Positions 49,025 to 61,674 of a stretch of DNA of 64,000 bases are shown here, piece after piece. The stretch lies in NCBI RefSeq assembly GCF_016859285.1, contig NC_053417.1, positions 14,818,706-14,882,705 on the forward strand, in the 5' to 3' direction. The notes under the pieces were generated by a model that was given only the letters and a program-made list of their open reading frames with translations, ran no database searches and was not told the origin of the DNA. Numbering within the stretch: the stretch's first letter is position 1; every line of letters begins with the position of its first letter. Both the position numbers and the translations under genes were made by a program. This stretch comes from Xiphias gladius. Taxonomy: Eukaryota; Chordata; Actinopteri; Istiophoriformes; Xiphiidae.

Positions 49025-50239
49025 GATATATATCCCATTCACCCATTGAAACGTGTAGCGTGTAATGTTGTGGCTAATCTGTGTATGATATAAAATATAA
49101 AAGTTTTAGCAATCTTCTCATCTAACTCTGCCAGAAAGCAAAATGCTGACCTTTAAGTTCAGTATCTTATTTAAAATAGCACTGCAGTGATCTAGTATTT
49201 CACTTTCATGAAGAATGGTCACAATTGATGTATCAGACAAGTCTCTCAGACTCCTTCCAGTGCCATAGAGAACATTATACAACTGTTTTCACAGGCTGAG
49301 TGGTACTCCCCATGACTAGTCAACTGAGTTTTTCTTTGGAAATTGGTGGAGCTGCCCTTTAACTCTCTTTGAAGGTATGTGATCATATGGCCCACCAGTT
49401 CAGGACCAGTTTTGCCCATCGCCAGGTGTCCCTGCTACCCCTCTCTTAAGTTATGTAATGACTCTGAACATTTCAATGACCCTGCCTACAGTAAAGTGTC
49501 CTTAAATGTTAGTGTGAACTGAGGAAATGTTTGGCCATAGGACAGAATATTTGCTTCAGCAGTGTTTTGATTCACAGGGGTGAACCTCTGATGTAATTCA
49601 GCTGTCACATTTAACAAGCATATTGCAGCACATTCAGTGTCTGATATCCTCATTACTCTCATTACCATGCTGCTTTGGATAGCTTTTCAAAAGCCTAGCA
49701 CTCCTTTCATCCACCGTATGCTTTGTTTAAGATCTCTCCACGGAGGTGTGATTTGTGGATGCTCAGTGCTCATGCTTTATTCCTCAAGCATCAACTCTGG
49801 AGAATGCCAGTTTGTGTATGAGTTTGTGCGGGTTTATGTCCACATGTCTATAGACTGGAGATTTATTACAGCCAAAATCAACCAGAGCTGACTGAATAAT
49901 GCATCACCTGCTATCATGAAAAAATGTGCTGAATATGCCTCAGCTGAGCTTGATGGTGTGGGAGGTGGTATGAAAAAGCAAAAAGATTACTCTCGACTTA
50001 GCTTCTATGTATGAGACAACGGTGGGAATTGCTCTCTACTTTGAAAAATGAGCTCAGGTCTGGTTCAAGGAGGTTTCCCTCTTTCATATAGTGAGCTTTG
50101 CCAGGGGAATTAGCATCCATGGGGGATTTTTGTGTGTGTTTCTATCACAAGTCTCAATTACACTATGGTGGTGCTCACTTTCGGCACAGAATTTTAAATT
50201 TCAGTTGTTGTTTTAACCTTTAAAAAATGCTTGGTGGCT

Positions 50240-50420
50240 TGTCCGGATTCTCTGAGTGTGCACAGCTCCCCAGCTGCCTGCCACACTTTACAGGGGGAGG
50301 TGATGGATGCTGATTTAAACAAAAGTGTCATTTGTGGTCACACCAATGACAAGTGACATTACGGAAAAGACCCCCAGCACTTAAAGAGATTGGGCCGTGA
50401 ACAGAGAGGTTAAACAGAGA
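50240..50420. promoter_or_regulatory. candidate conserved block in znf385a intron 1
   Basis: Non-repetitive sequence with CAGCTCCCCAGCTGCC (CAGCTG E-box), GTGTCATTTGTGGTCACACC and ACAAGTGACATTACGG. Weak, inferred from composition only. Confidence 0.22.
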
Positions 50421-53400
50421 ACACTATATTAGAGGACATGCTCGTTTGTTAGGCTACTCCATGTTCATAGACAATACACTGCAGGGCTACAATGAAAGCA
50501 GTGGCCATCAACCATAAAGTCTCCTCCCCCACTCTATTAGGCTGATAGCATATTACCCTCTACCCTCCCTTGGGAATGGAAGATATGAAATGGACTGGCA
50601 AACACCAGGCAGGAGGATATTATGGTTGGTGTTGTTCAAACAGCGCAGGTTAATTTTTAAAAATCCCACATACACCTTCTACCAACCCATCATGTTTCCT
50701 TCTTTTCTCTTCAGCCTTAGGGCTGGTGGTCTAATCTTAGAGAGAATCTGCTGCCTTTGTTGCTTCTGTTCGAAGTGTATTTGGGTTGATCCAACTGTTA
50801 GTGGCTGAGTGATAGAATTCCATACCTGAGGGCACAGGTTTCTGGGAGGTGCATGGGAATAAAGTCGCTGGCTATTGTTCCACTTGGGTGTGTGACCACC
50901 GCCTTGAACAAGAGAAGAAGGGGAGAAGATGGGAGAGACATGTGGGTTTGGGTGGGGGCTGGCTGGCAGGGAACAAGGGGGAGCGGATCTGAACAGGCTG
51001 CAGAAAGGAAAACAACCAGCAAAAGAGAACAGGTGGAGAGAGGGGGAGAGGCAAAGAGGGTACGTGTTCCGGTGTACTGCCTTCTCAGACGAAGAATGTC
51101 ACCTTGTCCTCTGTTTTTCTGTCTCTCCCTCTTTTTCTGGTTTTCTCTCTCCATCTCTTTATCCCTCTGTTTCTGTTGCAGTGCACTGATGTACAGACAG
51201 CATTTTCTCTCCCCTTTCTACCAGTAAGTCTAACCTGCCCCCGCTACAGTGGATCACTGTCTTTCAACAGACATAACAAAGCAGTGCTCCGGTTTCTCCT
51301 CCACTGCATTCCAGCAGTCCATCCATCACTGACTAAGACTTTGCCCTTAGCCAGTGACATTCAGACACATCTCTGTTGGACAACTCGGTGATCATCTTAC
51401 AAACCTGACTGGCTGTCAGCCAAGGGAGCATTCATTACAAAAGAAAAATACATAAAAAGATAGAAACCTGAGGAAGAAAGAAAGCAGACATTAGGAAATT
51501 CAAAGAAGACAGGGGTCTTGGAAGAGAGGAATTTGGAATCTGCTGTGAAGCTTTTCGTCTTTTTAGCTGCCGGATGACAGATGTCAGTTCATTCCGTTTT
51601 AAGGGGTAATCACTGAAACTACTGAAACTTCTGGGCTTTGCAGAAAAATTACAGTTGACCAAAACATGTACCAATGTGAAATATGGGAACTGTACACTGT
51701 GGGAACTGTTGTTTGTTCATTTGTTTGTATGTACGCTTTTTCATCTCAATGTTCCCTATAGCTTTTTGTAAGTATGGAAATATTGAGATATATACTCCAC
51801 CAAAAAAATCTGTCTTTTGAATCTCAAATATATTAGTCTCAAATAATAAAAACTTCGTCACTTGCTGAGGATGGCAGCTTATATTGTCAGCTTAAATTCA
51901 TAGTAGTTAAAATGTATTCAAATAGTGAGTCATAGCAAAAATGATCAAATGTCCATAGAAAATTCTCATACCACTACAACAAAATCCTACTTTTTACAGC
52001 TGCCATCGTCTGTGAAAAAGAAAGCTACACACTTTTCAGAGCTACCTTCCAAGTATACAAGCAGTGAGTATTTGATACTCAAAATATGCATTTTGGGTGG
52101 AGTATTCTTTTAAAGGTCCAGGTTTAGAATTAATGTTACATAAAATAGGGTTAGCTATGTAACCATGTGGGTCAGGATTAGTGCTAAGGTTAGGGAAGTT
52201 AGGGAATGAATGTAAGCCCATGCACTGACAAGGGTAACCACACAGGGGTGTGTGTTTGCGCATATTTGTGTGTTTGTTTTATGCACCAATTGTGACCCTC
52301 TCTGTGTGTGAATGCTGTAACAGTGCTGTATGCCTTGTCTCCACAGTCAGCCTGCGTTGAGCTATGCTGCACTGTTCTCTCTGTGTTCACTTTATCCTTG
52401 GCTGTCCTCTCCCATTAGCCCTGACTGCTATTTGTCTGTCATTACTGACCTCAAAACAGCACAAACACTCTCCATCACCACAACCACACGCGCACACACA
52501 CATGCACGCACGCACGCACGCACACACCCAGGCTGCACTTGCTGAGCTTTGCACCACTAAATGATTATGGGCCTGTACTATAGTTCAAACTTAATTACAT
52601 GGTATGCTTTCATCACACAAGGTGCTATAGAGATAAATATCCCATTGGAATGTAATGAGACTGAGGCCAATTCAGACATTTTCATTAAATCTATTAATCC
52701 TGTCCTGAATGGGTTGGTGCAAGTTGCAACATGAAGCCCAAAGTATCATCATTATCAGTGCTGCCATTGATTTAAGGTAGGAGCCACACACAAACAGGAT
52801 ATCAGTCATGCGGGAAGGGATGGAACTGTATCATTTTACTAGCCCACCTTAACTGCCCTTGGATGAATAGATACTACAGATCCAGTGTGAAAAGAAAAGG
52901 AAAATGAGTCAAAGGATTTGGCTTTACTGAGCTGATCGGCACGCTACAGCATATCTACAGCATAAATCAGGAAGGTCGCTGGCTGCTCTACAGAGATCAG
53001 GGATCTGTGTGCATGTGTGTGCATGTCAGTGTGCAAGTGTGTCTCTGTGTTTGTGTGTTGTACCAGCACACAATCCCTCAACCCACAAGCAACAAAAGCC
53101 AACACTCTCCAAAAGTTCAGTTGCTGCCGGATGAGGAGCCAGCAGGAGATTTATCTGAGGGATTAAAGGGGTGTGCATCTGCTTCTGCGGCTCAAGCATG
53201 TGCACTGGCTCTAGTGTGTATTCTGTCTATTGTGGAGCTGAGGGTTGACAGGCAACGTAGGCAGGGGTATCAGGGGCAGACTGTCTTCACCCTCATTCCA
53301 TGGCATTATTTTTGCATCATGCTTCCTCCCTTAGCTCCCATCTTTCTTCTCTCCATCTCTTTTGGAATCCCCAGTCAGCTCTTCTGTGTCTACCAAAGAG

Positions 53401-54376
53401 ACAGACGGGCAATTAAACCCTCCCTGCCTTGATACAGCTACTTAGGAGAGATCAAGGTAGGATCTTGGAGGGGGGCTTTTTGGGGCCTGCAACTGTCATA
53501 TTATCTCACTAGGGTGTCATTACCACCCCGTCCACTCTGTCATTATGCACAATACTCACCTTGGGGAGAGACTGAAGGTTTACCCTTCCTTAAATCAAGT
53601 ATATCTGTATTTAGTGTGTGTTTTTTGAGGAGCTGGTGTGTCTGATGTTATTTGTTATGGGTTATATATATTTTGGAATAGAAGCTGCTCTTGAAATGGA
53701 CCTGTCTGGAATTAAGTTCCCTGATAAGATTGCAAAGGGCAGCCTGACTTTCTGGTGTGTGTATGTGTGTAAGGGAGGCAATGATGAACTTACACTAATT
53801 GGTCCTTTTACCTAAAAATCTAAACTATGCGTATGAGATTTGGGAAGCTTTGATCGTTAATGTGAAGCTGTTTTAACTTTGTTTGACCTTCATGTTGCTG
53901 GTACTTGGACATTCTTTAAAAAATTCTAGCCACAGAGCATAATACCATGCGTGCTGCAGGCTGTACTTTACTCCTACCTTACAGTACAATGAATGCAGTA
54001 AATTGCTGTTCTCCAAATTGGTAGGTTGGGTAAAATCTAAAAGACCTGCAATTAGAGGGGAAAGTTTAACACCATCCCACACAGACACAAACATGTTGCC
54101 CGCGCAGTTACGCTGCACAGATGCTAACAAAACAATTCAGAAGCAAAGCTAATATTCATTTGTAAGCCATTTAGATAACACATTGTTTGTGTGTGTGTCT
54201 GTTTGAGTGTTTGTTCATGAGTCTCACTGTAGTGCGTAGATCTGGATTAAGGATTGATACTTAGCACTGTGCTGAAGTCTTGAGCAGCAACCGTTGTATC
54301 ATATCACAGAAACTAAGCTCTCGAGACCCTTTTACACTAACCAATATACACACAAATGCACATACTTCCAGGAATA

Positions 54377-54383
54377 CACACAC

Positions 54384-54446
<63 letters not shown>
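54377..54446. repeat. (AC)n microsatellite
   Basis: About 70 bases of AC with one ACGC interruption. Confidence 0.96.
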
Positions 54447-54447
<1 letters not shown>

Positions 54448-55358
54448 CTTAAATGCAACACAAATACAAACAGAGAAGCCAACTGGCTTTTGTGGTAATC
54501 ACACAAGTTTCAGTTTTCCCAGCTTCTCCTGCATAATCCTCCCATTAAACCGTAGTATAACACCAGCAGTTCCAGGCAGCAAATCAAACAGATCTTTATC
54601 TCCATCCACCTACCTTGTGTGCCTGTATTAACCTTCATAGGAAGCTATAAATTAGCATACTATGATTAGAAAAGATGGGGGAGATAAAGTTTAATCGGAA
54701 CATGCAGTTTTTATGTTTCATAATCATTTTCAGGCGCTAAAGTAAGAACTTGAAATGGCTGCTTTGAAGTTTACAGAGGGGCTCAGCAGCACACTCTTGT
54801 GGTCACTTACAGTCAAGCCTGCTCAGGTTTTGGGGGTTTGGTGGTTTTGCTTGATGGCGTGAAGGTGGTGGCTTGTTGCCTTCCGTGATGAAGTGCATCA
54901 CTCCCTGTGAGTCTGACACTATGAGTCCTTAATTCATTTCTAGCAGAGGCTGAGGCAGCTATCTGGATGAAGGATGGTGCTGCCACAGCTGTCTGGGAGG
55001 GGAGCATCCAGGCAGGTAAGCAGCTCAGGACACAGCTGCCAGACAAACACTCAAGACTAATGACCTGCATGGCACTCTGTGCCTCTGTGCAGGATCTTAA
55101 GGGGACAGGTGAGGCATGAGGCTGAACCAGTTCTTTCAATGAACATGACGTGGCATGTGTATGTGGGTGTGTGGAGGCAAACTTAAAACAGAGTCAAATG
55201 CTTTATGATGGACACAGGTATAAAGCCATTGAGACATGTGAGTCAGAGGAATGTTGCCTTGAATGGGCCTGACTGGATAATCCTCTACATGTGTACAACA
55301 GAGTGCACTGAGGTTTAAGTGTGTCTTACAGACAAAGTTAATTCAGTCTTTGTCACTG

Positions 55359-55390
55359 TGTGTGTGTGTGTGTGTGCGTGCGTGCGTGCA
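55359..55390. repeat. (GT)n/(GTGC)n microsatellite
   Basis: GT units passing into GTGC units. Confidence 0.9.
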
Positions 55391-57408
55391 CAAACTTGTG
55401 TCTTTCATGTGTATGTTCATGCATTTGTCTGTTGCTCGTGTATGTATCTGTCAACCTTAGTGTGTCTGTGCTATTTTCTATGTACAGTTCAGCAGGGCTT
55501 TTGGCAAGGCCTGTGATCCTGTTGATTGCGCTGGTGGTCAGGTGAAAGGGAGGCACAATGTCCTGCTGGGCCTGAGACTGGAAGGGAATACTGAATGGAG
55601 CAGGGCCAAATTTTCATTCTCTTTCTACCTCTTGGACCCTGTGTCCGCACTCTATCGCGCTGCCTCCACTGCTAAAATGAATTGGCTATTCCTATAGTCC
55701 TGGGCACAGCTGTGTACAGCACAGAATACACACTGAGCGGATCATGAGGGAGGCAACAAATGAATGTAAAGTGAGAGATGAGAGAGAGAGAGATGGCAAG
55801 AGAAATCGAGAGAGACAGACAGACAGATGGCTAGTCATCCGTCACACACTACAAACCATATGAAACAGTAAACCAGGAGGGATGTAACAGAAAAATCTGA
55901 CAGCTTTGCCTGACCACAAATACTGTAATAATAATAAGCCAGTCATTTTAGGTCATGAGAATTCTCTCTTCAGTGGTTATAAAATAGTCAGGCACCCACA
56001 GTTTTTTATCTCTGCCATTAGTTTGTCAATGTGCAGACAGCCACCATCCTCTGAACCGTCAGACTGGGACTGAGGAGCTGCTAATGGTGTTCCTACAGTA
56101 CGAGTCTAGTGTACTCTGTTGTGTGTGCATGTGTGTGTGTGTAAGAGAGAGAGAGAGTGAAAAAGGAGGTGTGATTAGAAACAATGTTGGGGGTTATGTT
56201 GAGAAAGCTCCCAGTGCACCTCCCGGTGTCTTTAAATCATCTCACTGTTTTCGAGTTCTCTCAATAATGTATCCATAAGCCGAGAGCAGGTTTTCTCAGG
56301 CTTTAGAGTCGGCAGTTAGTCTGAAATTTAAATGCCATGCATGCACTAGATCAATAAAGTAAATTATGAAAACTGCACAGTTAATCACTAAAGCCAAAGC
56401 TTGCCACAAAATTTTGAGATGCCAAAAAATATTTCTTGGTTGTCGTTTACTTATATTAATCCCAGTCAGGTGCTGTATTATCAAATGTTTTGAATCTTAT
56501 CCGTGTTTCTGTTGGTCACATTCCAACGTCAACTCTATCGGCAGCACTGACTATAAACTGTGTATGTGTTCCTGATGTCTCCCTTGCCTCTGAGCCATGT
56601 GGAGGACAGGGTCCTGCTTCACAGCCCTGCAGAAAGGCAAGTTGGCAGTCTGACTGTTACCACCTCCTTCTCCCCGTCTCTGCTGCCAGCAACCCTGGCA
56701 CATCTGTGCTTGTCCAGCATGCCTTGTGCCAACTACCCCGCTCTCATTGTTCTCTCCTGAATGCACCCAACGCCCATGGGAAAGAAGGCTGAACACAGTG
56801 TGGCCCAACCTACACAGCCTGTTAGATAATCTCAAGACATGAAAAGATTCTCTTAGCCTAGATTCCAGAGACAGCTTTCTGTCTTGCAGCATAGGCAAGG
56901 AAAACACCAAATGGGAATTCAATAAGATTCTTCCTCTATCAGCTTCTGTTTCTAGAGTTAGACATTCACCGATGTAATAATACAATCCTGCATGAGCATA
57001 ATAACCTTATATAGTATTGATTTAATAATTTTATAATGTAATATTTAATAACAGAATGTTTCTTTTCATGTGAAAATCATCTTGTGAACCCTCTTTAAAC
57101 ATATTTTTCCTTAATTTGAATAATTGATTGATTATGAATAATTATGCGGTTGTCTATGAGTGTGGAATAGAGTCTGAGCTTTGTTTTCACTATCATCATG
57201 ATGCTGCATCGTATCGTAATTACTGTATGAAGTGGGAAACAGGCACAAGACACGAAAAACATAGGCAGTAACAATAAGAAAATGCAATGATCCCCCATCT
57301 GTTGCATTTTACTTGTGTGTTATTTGCCTCCACTTGTTCATTCCACACATATAAAGTTAGGAAATTAAGTGTGTCCAATGGAGAAATAGGATTGGGGAGC
57401 ATTGATTT

Positions 57409-57410
57409 GT

Positions 57411-57484
<74 letters not shown>
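57409..57484. repeat. compound (GT)n-(AT)n microsatellite
   Basis: About 38 bases of GT joined directly to about 39 bases of AT. Confidence 0.97.
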
Positions 57485-57488
<4 letters not shown>

Positions 57489-57803
57489 TTCCCAAGTGGA
57501 AGCGGTGATGTGGCCAAAAGCAGATTTATCAAGGCCACGCAGGCTGGCGAATTATGCCAAATAAGAGAATCAGTCTCTCTCCTTTGAACTCTCTGCTGCC
57601 TGCTCTCTAATTTTAACCCTCCTTCTTTTCCCCCTTACACTCTGTCTATACTAAACCAGTTTCTAGCTTTAAATCCCCCAGCCCCCAGCCCCCCACCCCC
57701 TCCAGCAGCAGATAGCTTGTTTTGTCCTTTTTTACTGTTATCTGTGTATATGCAAGAGCAGTGTGAGCATGGGGTTTTCCCTGTTTTCTCCAAATGTGGG
57801 TGT

Positions 57804-57808
<5 letters not shown>

Positions 57809-57856
<48 letters not shown>
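57809..57856. repeat. (AC)n microsatellite
   Basis: Pure AC dinucleotides. Confidence 0.96.
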
Positions 57857-57859
<3 letters not shown>

Positions 57860-58027
57860 GAATATTTTCATACTTGGGAGGACCATGTAACATGCATTCC
57901 CTGGTCGTCAGTGCTGACCATTACAAGTACATGCCTCACCCAAACCATTCCTTTAACTATAATCTAAATCAAAGTTCCAACTAAAAATGTCATTACTCCC
58001 AAGGTCCAAAACTCAAAATCCGCACAC

Positions 58028-58045
58028 GACACACACGCACGCACG

Positions 58046-58094
<49 letters not shown>
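58028..58094. repeat. (ACGC)n-(AC)n microsatellite
   Basis: ACGC units followed by AC units. Confidence 0.96.
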
Positions 58095-58096
<2 letters not shown>

Positions 58097-59073
58097 ATAG
58101 CATACATGAGCTGCAACACCAAACCTTCAGGCAGTGTCCAAGAGGCAGTTTAAGAGCTCTGATTATGGGCCCTGCAAGCCTGGTAGGATTCCTAGCATGT
58201 CAGAGGGTTTAACAACATCAAAATCACTGTCCAAGTCCTCTCAGCTCTTCCAGACTGGACTGTCTGTCATTCTGTCTCACACAAACATTCAAGCAGATCA
58301 GGTTCCTAATGCCTGTAAGGAGAAAAGAGGGAGGAAATATGGCAATACACACAGTAAAGACACCATTTTGTCCTCACTTACTTCAATATGCAGAAATTAG
58401 CTTTAGCTTTTCTTAGGGTTGCAGCCCGCAGTTTTATTCATTACTGATTGTTGATGATTTCTGTGCATAATTGTTTTTGTTTATCTGTTATTCAGTAATA
58501 AGGTGGTTCATAAAATGAAAACAGTATAAAATGCTTCCTTGGCTTCATAATTTCCTGAAGCCAAGGGTTATATCTCCAAAGTGATTGTTTTGTTCAGCCA
58601 ACAGTCTACAACCCAAAAATATTAAATTGCCATAATATTAAAGAGAGAAAAGCAGCCATTCAGCACTAGTGTTACAGCTGTGAGTAGTGTTCCACAGTAG
58701 TGCAGAGTGTGTATGCTGTGTTTTTATTATGTCACGTGGTTGTCTTTTTCTGTTGTTACACAATAAGAAGAAACACTTACGATTCATCATTTTATTAGCT
58801 CTGGCTCTACTGGAAGATTTTGTCAATGAGCAGAGTAGAGCCTGGTGGGACCACATAGAAATATTCACTTATTCACAAACTGTACAAACACACACAAAAC
58901 GTAGTGCAGGTCACACAGGCACACTCCGACACCATACAGCAATTTGTTTGATTTACACTGTGAGAGGGTCCCCAAAGAGAGGTTTAATTTAATGGGGTAA
59001 TTATACACTGGGAGAAGAAAGCAGTCACACTCTCACTTATTCACACTGACAAACACACATGCCTCCATGCATG

Positions 59074-59080
59074 TGCGCGC

Positions 59081-59158
<78 letters not shown>
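59074..59158. repeat. (GC)n-(AC)n microsatellite
   Basis: A short alternating GCGCGC run followed by about 75 bases of AC: one long alternating purine-pyrimidine tract. Confidence 0.96.
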
Positions 59159-59160
<2 letters not shown>

Positions 59161-59935
59161 ACACACACCCAGAGTCCCCAATGGGACAGACTCTGTCTTT
59201 GCTTCAAGGACGACTGCTCCTCTCGCTCCAGTCTGATCCTTAGCTCTGTTCACTTCCTCAGTTTTCTGTTGCTGCAGAGACATGATGTGTTCCCTGGTCA
59301 GCCAGTCTCTCTGTTTGTCTGCGTGCCAGAGGCTTGCCGACCCACTGCCAGTAACAGTCTCCATGTTAAAGTGCAGACTCACTGGGGAGCTGCAAATATT
59401 ACTACTGTGCAACTTCAACTAACAGAGTGTCACCTCTTCCAAGCAAAACACACACATGCAGGCACACAACCTTGCACAAAGAGCCACAGACACAAGGCCA
59501 TGTATCAACATGTGGTAAAGTGTCATGATAAATGCAGTCAAGAGGCAGTGTATTAGTCATGTTGTTAGTGGCACAGCCCCAGAGGAGAAGGTGTCTTCAT
59601 CAGTCATGGAGGTATATGTAGAGGAGAGAGCAGCTCCAGGACCTCCCATCCTCTCTCGTCACAAAACACAGCATCTAGGGGGAGCTCGTCTTAAAAGTCT
59701 GACTGAGGAAACTGGATGAAATTTGTGACTGTGTATACTTAACAGAATGGGTGAGACTTTCCAGTTTGGAAAAACACACAAAAACACATCACTTCCTAGT
59801 ATTTATACTGAAATGTAAACAGAAATGTTTATGAGTACTGAGTCAGCCTGCAATGATGAAACAAAAACAATCCACCAGCTGGAAAACCAACAGGCACAAG
59901 GCCACTAACTTGTTTCCGCTGGTGTAAGAATAGTT

Positions 59936-59960
59936 GTGTGTGTGTGTGTGTGTGTGTGAG
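59936..59960. repeat. (GT)n microsatellite
   Basis: About twelve GT units. Confidence 0.92.
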
Positions 59961-60239
59961 CATGAGCTTGTGCTTGTGTACATGTGTATATCTGTGGTTT
60001 GTTCAATGGAAGAAACTTACATGCCTAACTAGAGGTAATGATGCAGTTCTCTCCACCCTGAGGCCCACAGATGCGCAGCAGAAGGCAGCTGGGCTTCAGC
60101 TGAGACAGCACTTTCACTCAGTCTGACAAAGTCAGTCTCTCTCTCTTTCTCTCCCACTCTCTCTAATCCAAACTTTGGAGACTGCGTCTCCTAACACCAT
60201 ATTCTTCCATGCAGCAGCCATATTATTTTCTCTCATCAC

Positions 60240-60660
60240 ATTCGGTTGACATAAAGCTTGATGAAAATGCAGAGGTGTCAAATAATGGCCAAATTATCAT
60301 TTGAAAGTGTGGGGGCAGGTAGAAACCAATTGCAGTAGGAAGCAGAGCGAGGGACAGCTAGTAACGGAGCGAGAGAGTAGCTTAAAGCAATCCCAAAAAG
60401 GAGAGCAGCAGAGCTTTAAGTCTCGGGGGAATTTGAAAGCCACAGAAATCCAGTTGCGGATATTAAGAGGCTTAATCTAAGAGCTTGCTGAGGCAGAGTT
60501 TTGCTGTGTGGGCCCCATCGCTATCATCCTTGACAGAGGTTAAAGAGGAGACGAGGGGGGATAAGGAGGAGAGGACGAGGAGGCAGATGGGAGCAATGAC
60601 AGGAAGAGGCAGCCGTGTGTCATTATGACAGCCTTGCATGCTTTTATAGGAGAATTAAAC
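60240..60660. promoter_or_regulatory. candidate conserved block in znf385a intron 1
   Basis: About 1 kb before exon 2. Repeat-poor sequence with GTCAAATAATGGCCAAATTATCATTTG (TAAT and CAAAT cores) and a purine-rich second half. Inference from composition. Confidence 0.22.
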
Positions 60661-60674
60661 ATCAACATAGTGCA

Positions 60675-60678
<4 letters not shown>

Positions 60679-60705
<27 letters not shown>
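60679..60705. repeat. (GT)n microsatellite
   Basis: About thirteen GT units. Confidence 0.93.
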
Positions 60706-60708
<3 letters not shown>

Positions 60709-61522
60709 TGTGTTTTCTATCCAGTCAAAAAGCATGTTGGACATAGTCAAAGCAAGGCAGCATGTGTCAGACATGAGTAGAGGAATCAGAGTCTATGATT
60801 CATTCATTCTATAATTACACACAACCAAGCAATCCAACTCTGGTGCAAGAGGCAGGATGACATAAAGCAACACATGCTGAGATAAAACTCATTATCTTCA
60901 AGCTGCAGATGTCTGCCTGGAGAAGAGAGGAGACTGGCAGGCAGGTAGAGGAATCCCCACTGCCTCTGTGGCACTCTTGTCTTCTCCGTGGCATTCCCGC
61001 TTCATTTGATGTGAATGTTTTAGTATAATGAAATGCTTCAGTGATGTAAATTCTGCAAAGCCCACAAAACCATCAGTATGACCGCATCTGCCGCTGCACT
61101 TTGGCGCTTCAGTCTTGTCAACTTGTCAGGAAAACTAGAATGTCCGTCCACAGCAATCACTGGAGCGTCCTTACCGGCCCAAATGCTGCTTTTTCTCACA
61201 GTTTAGAGATTGTGTGATCCATTGGGGTATCACATAGCTTTGCTCTGTCCAGAGAGAAATAATTGCTTTTGCAGTGCAATTATGGTTCATTGTGCTTTTG
61301 GAATTAAGTAGCACATTCCAGAAAACAACAGTGCACAATTTGTAATGAGGTACATGTTTTGTTATGTTTTTCTCTATTTCGCTCTTCTATTTTTATATTT
61401 TATTTAAGAATATTACTTAAGACATTTATTACCAGTACGATTATCTTACATTACTTTTATACATTTGGTTAATAATAAAGAGGGTCGTATATTTATTTAT
61501 CTCTGTCTTTTTATGTGTGTAG

Positions 61523-61674
61523 GAGGCATAAACCGGGCCGGGCCGGCGGTGCCAACGTTCCTGCGGACCCCCACGGTGATCCAGCCCCACCTGGACATGA
61601 AGCCCTTCCTGCAGTTCCCCATGGAGACCCCCCCTCCTCCACACAGCATGAGCCTCTTCCACAACTTCAACACG
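61523..61674 (+). CDS. znf385a: znf385a coding exon 2
   Basis: 152 nt between acceptor TGTGTAG (AG at 61521-61522) and donor GTGAGA at 61675. It enters in phase 1 and leaves in phase 0, so exons 1 and 2 encode 54 residues. The peptide has GINRAGP, TVIQPHLDMKPFLQFPME, then MSLFHNFNT. Human ZNF385A has SRAGP, PIMQPPLDLKQILPFPLE and GLFSNYST here, directly before MDPVQKA and the first matrin-type zinc finger. ZNF385 proteins bind RNA and p53 and act in neuronal mRNA transport and cell fate; the fingers themselves lie beyond 64000. The FQFP/FPNFNT-like wording is also close to ZNF385B, but MILG plus RAGP favours A. The exon is GC-rich, unlike its introns. Confidence 0.93.

Noticed and set aside
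59059..59556. 165-codon plus-strand frame starting in (AC)n
   Set aside because: The first part is a Thr-His repeat from the microsatellite; the rest resembles nothing known.
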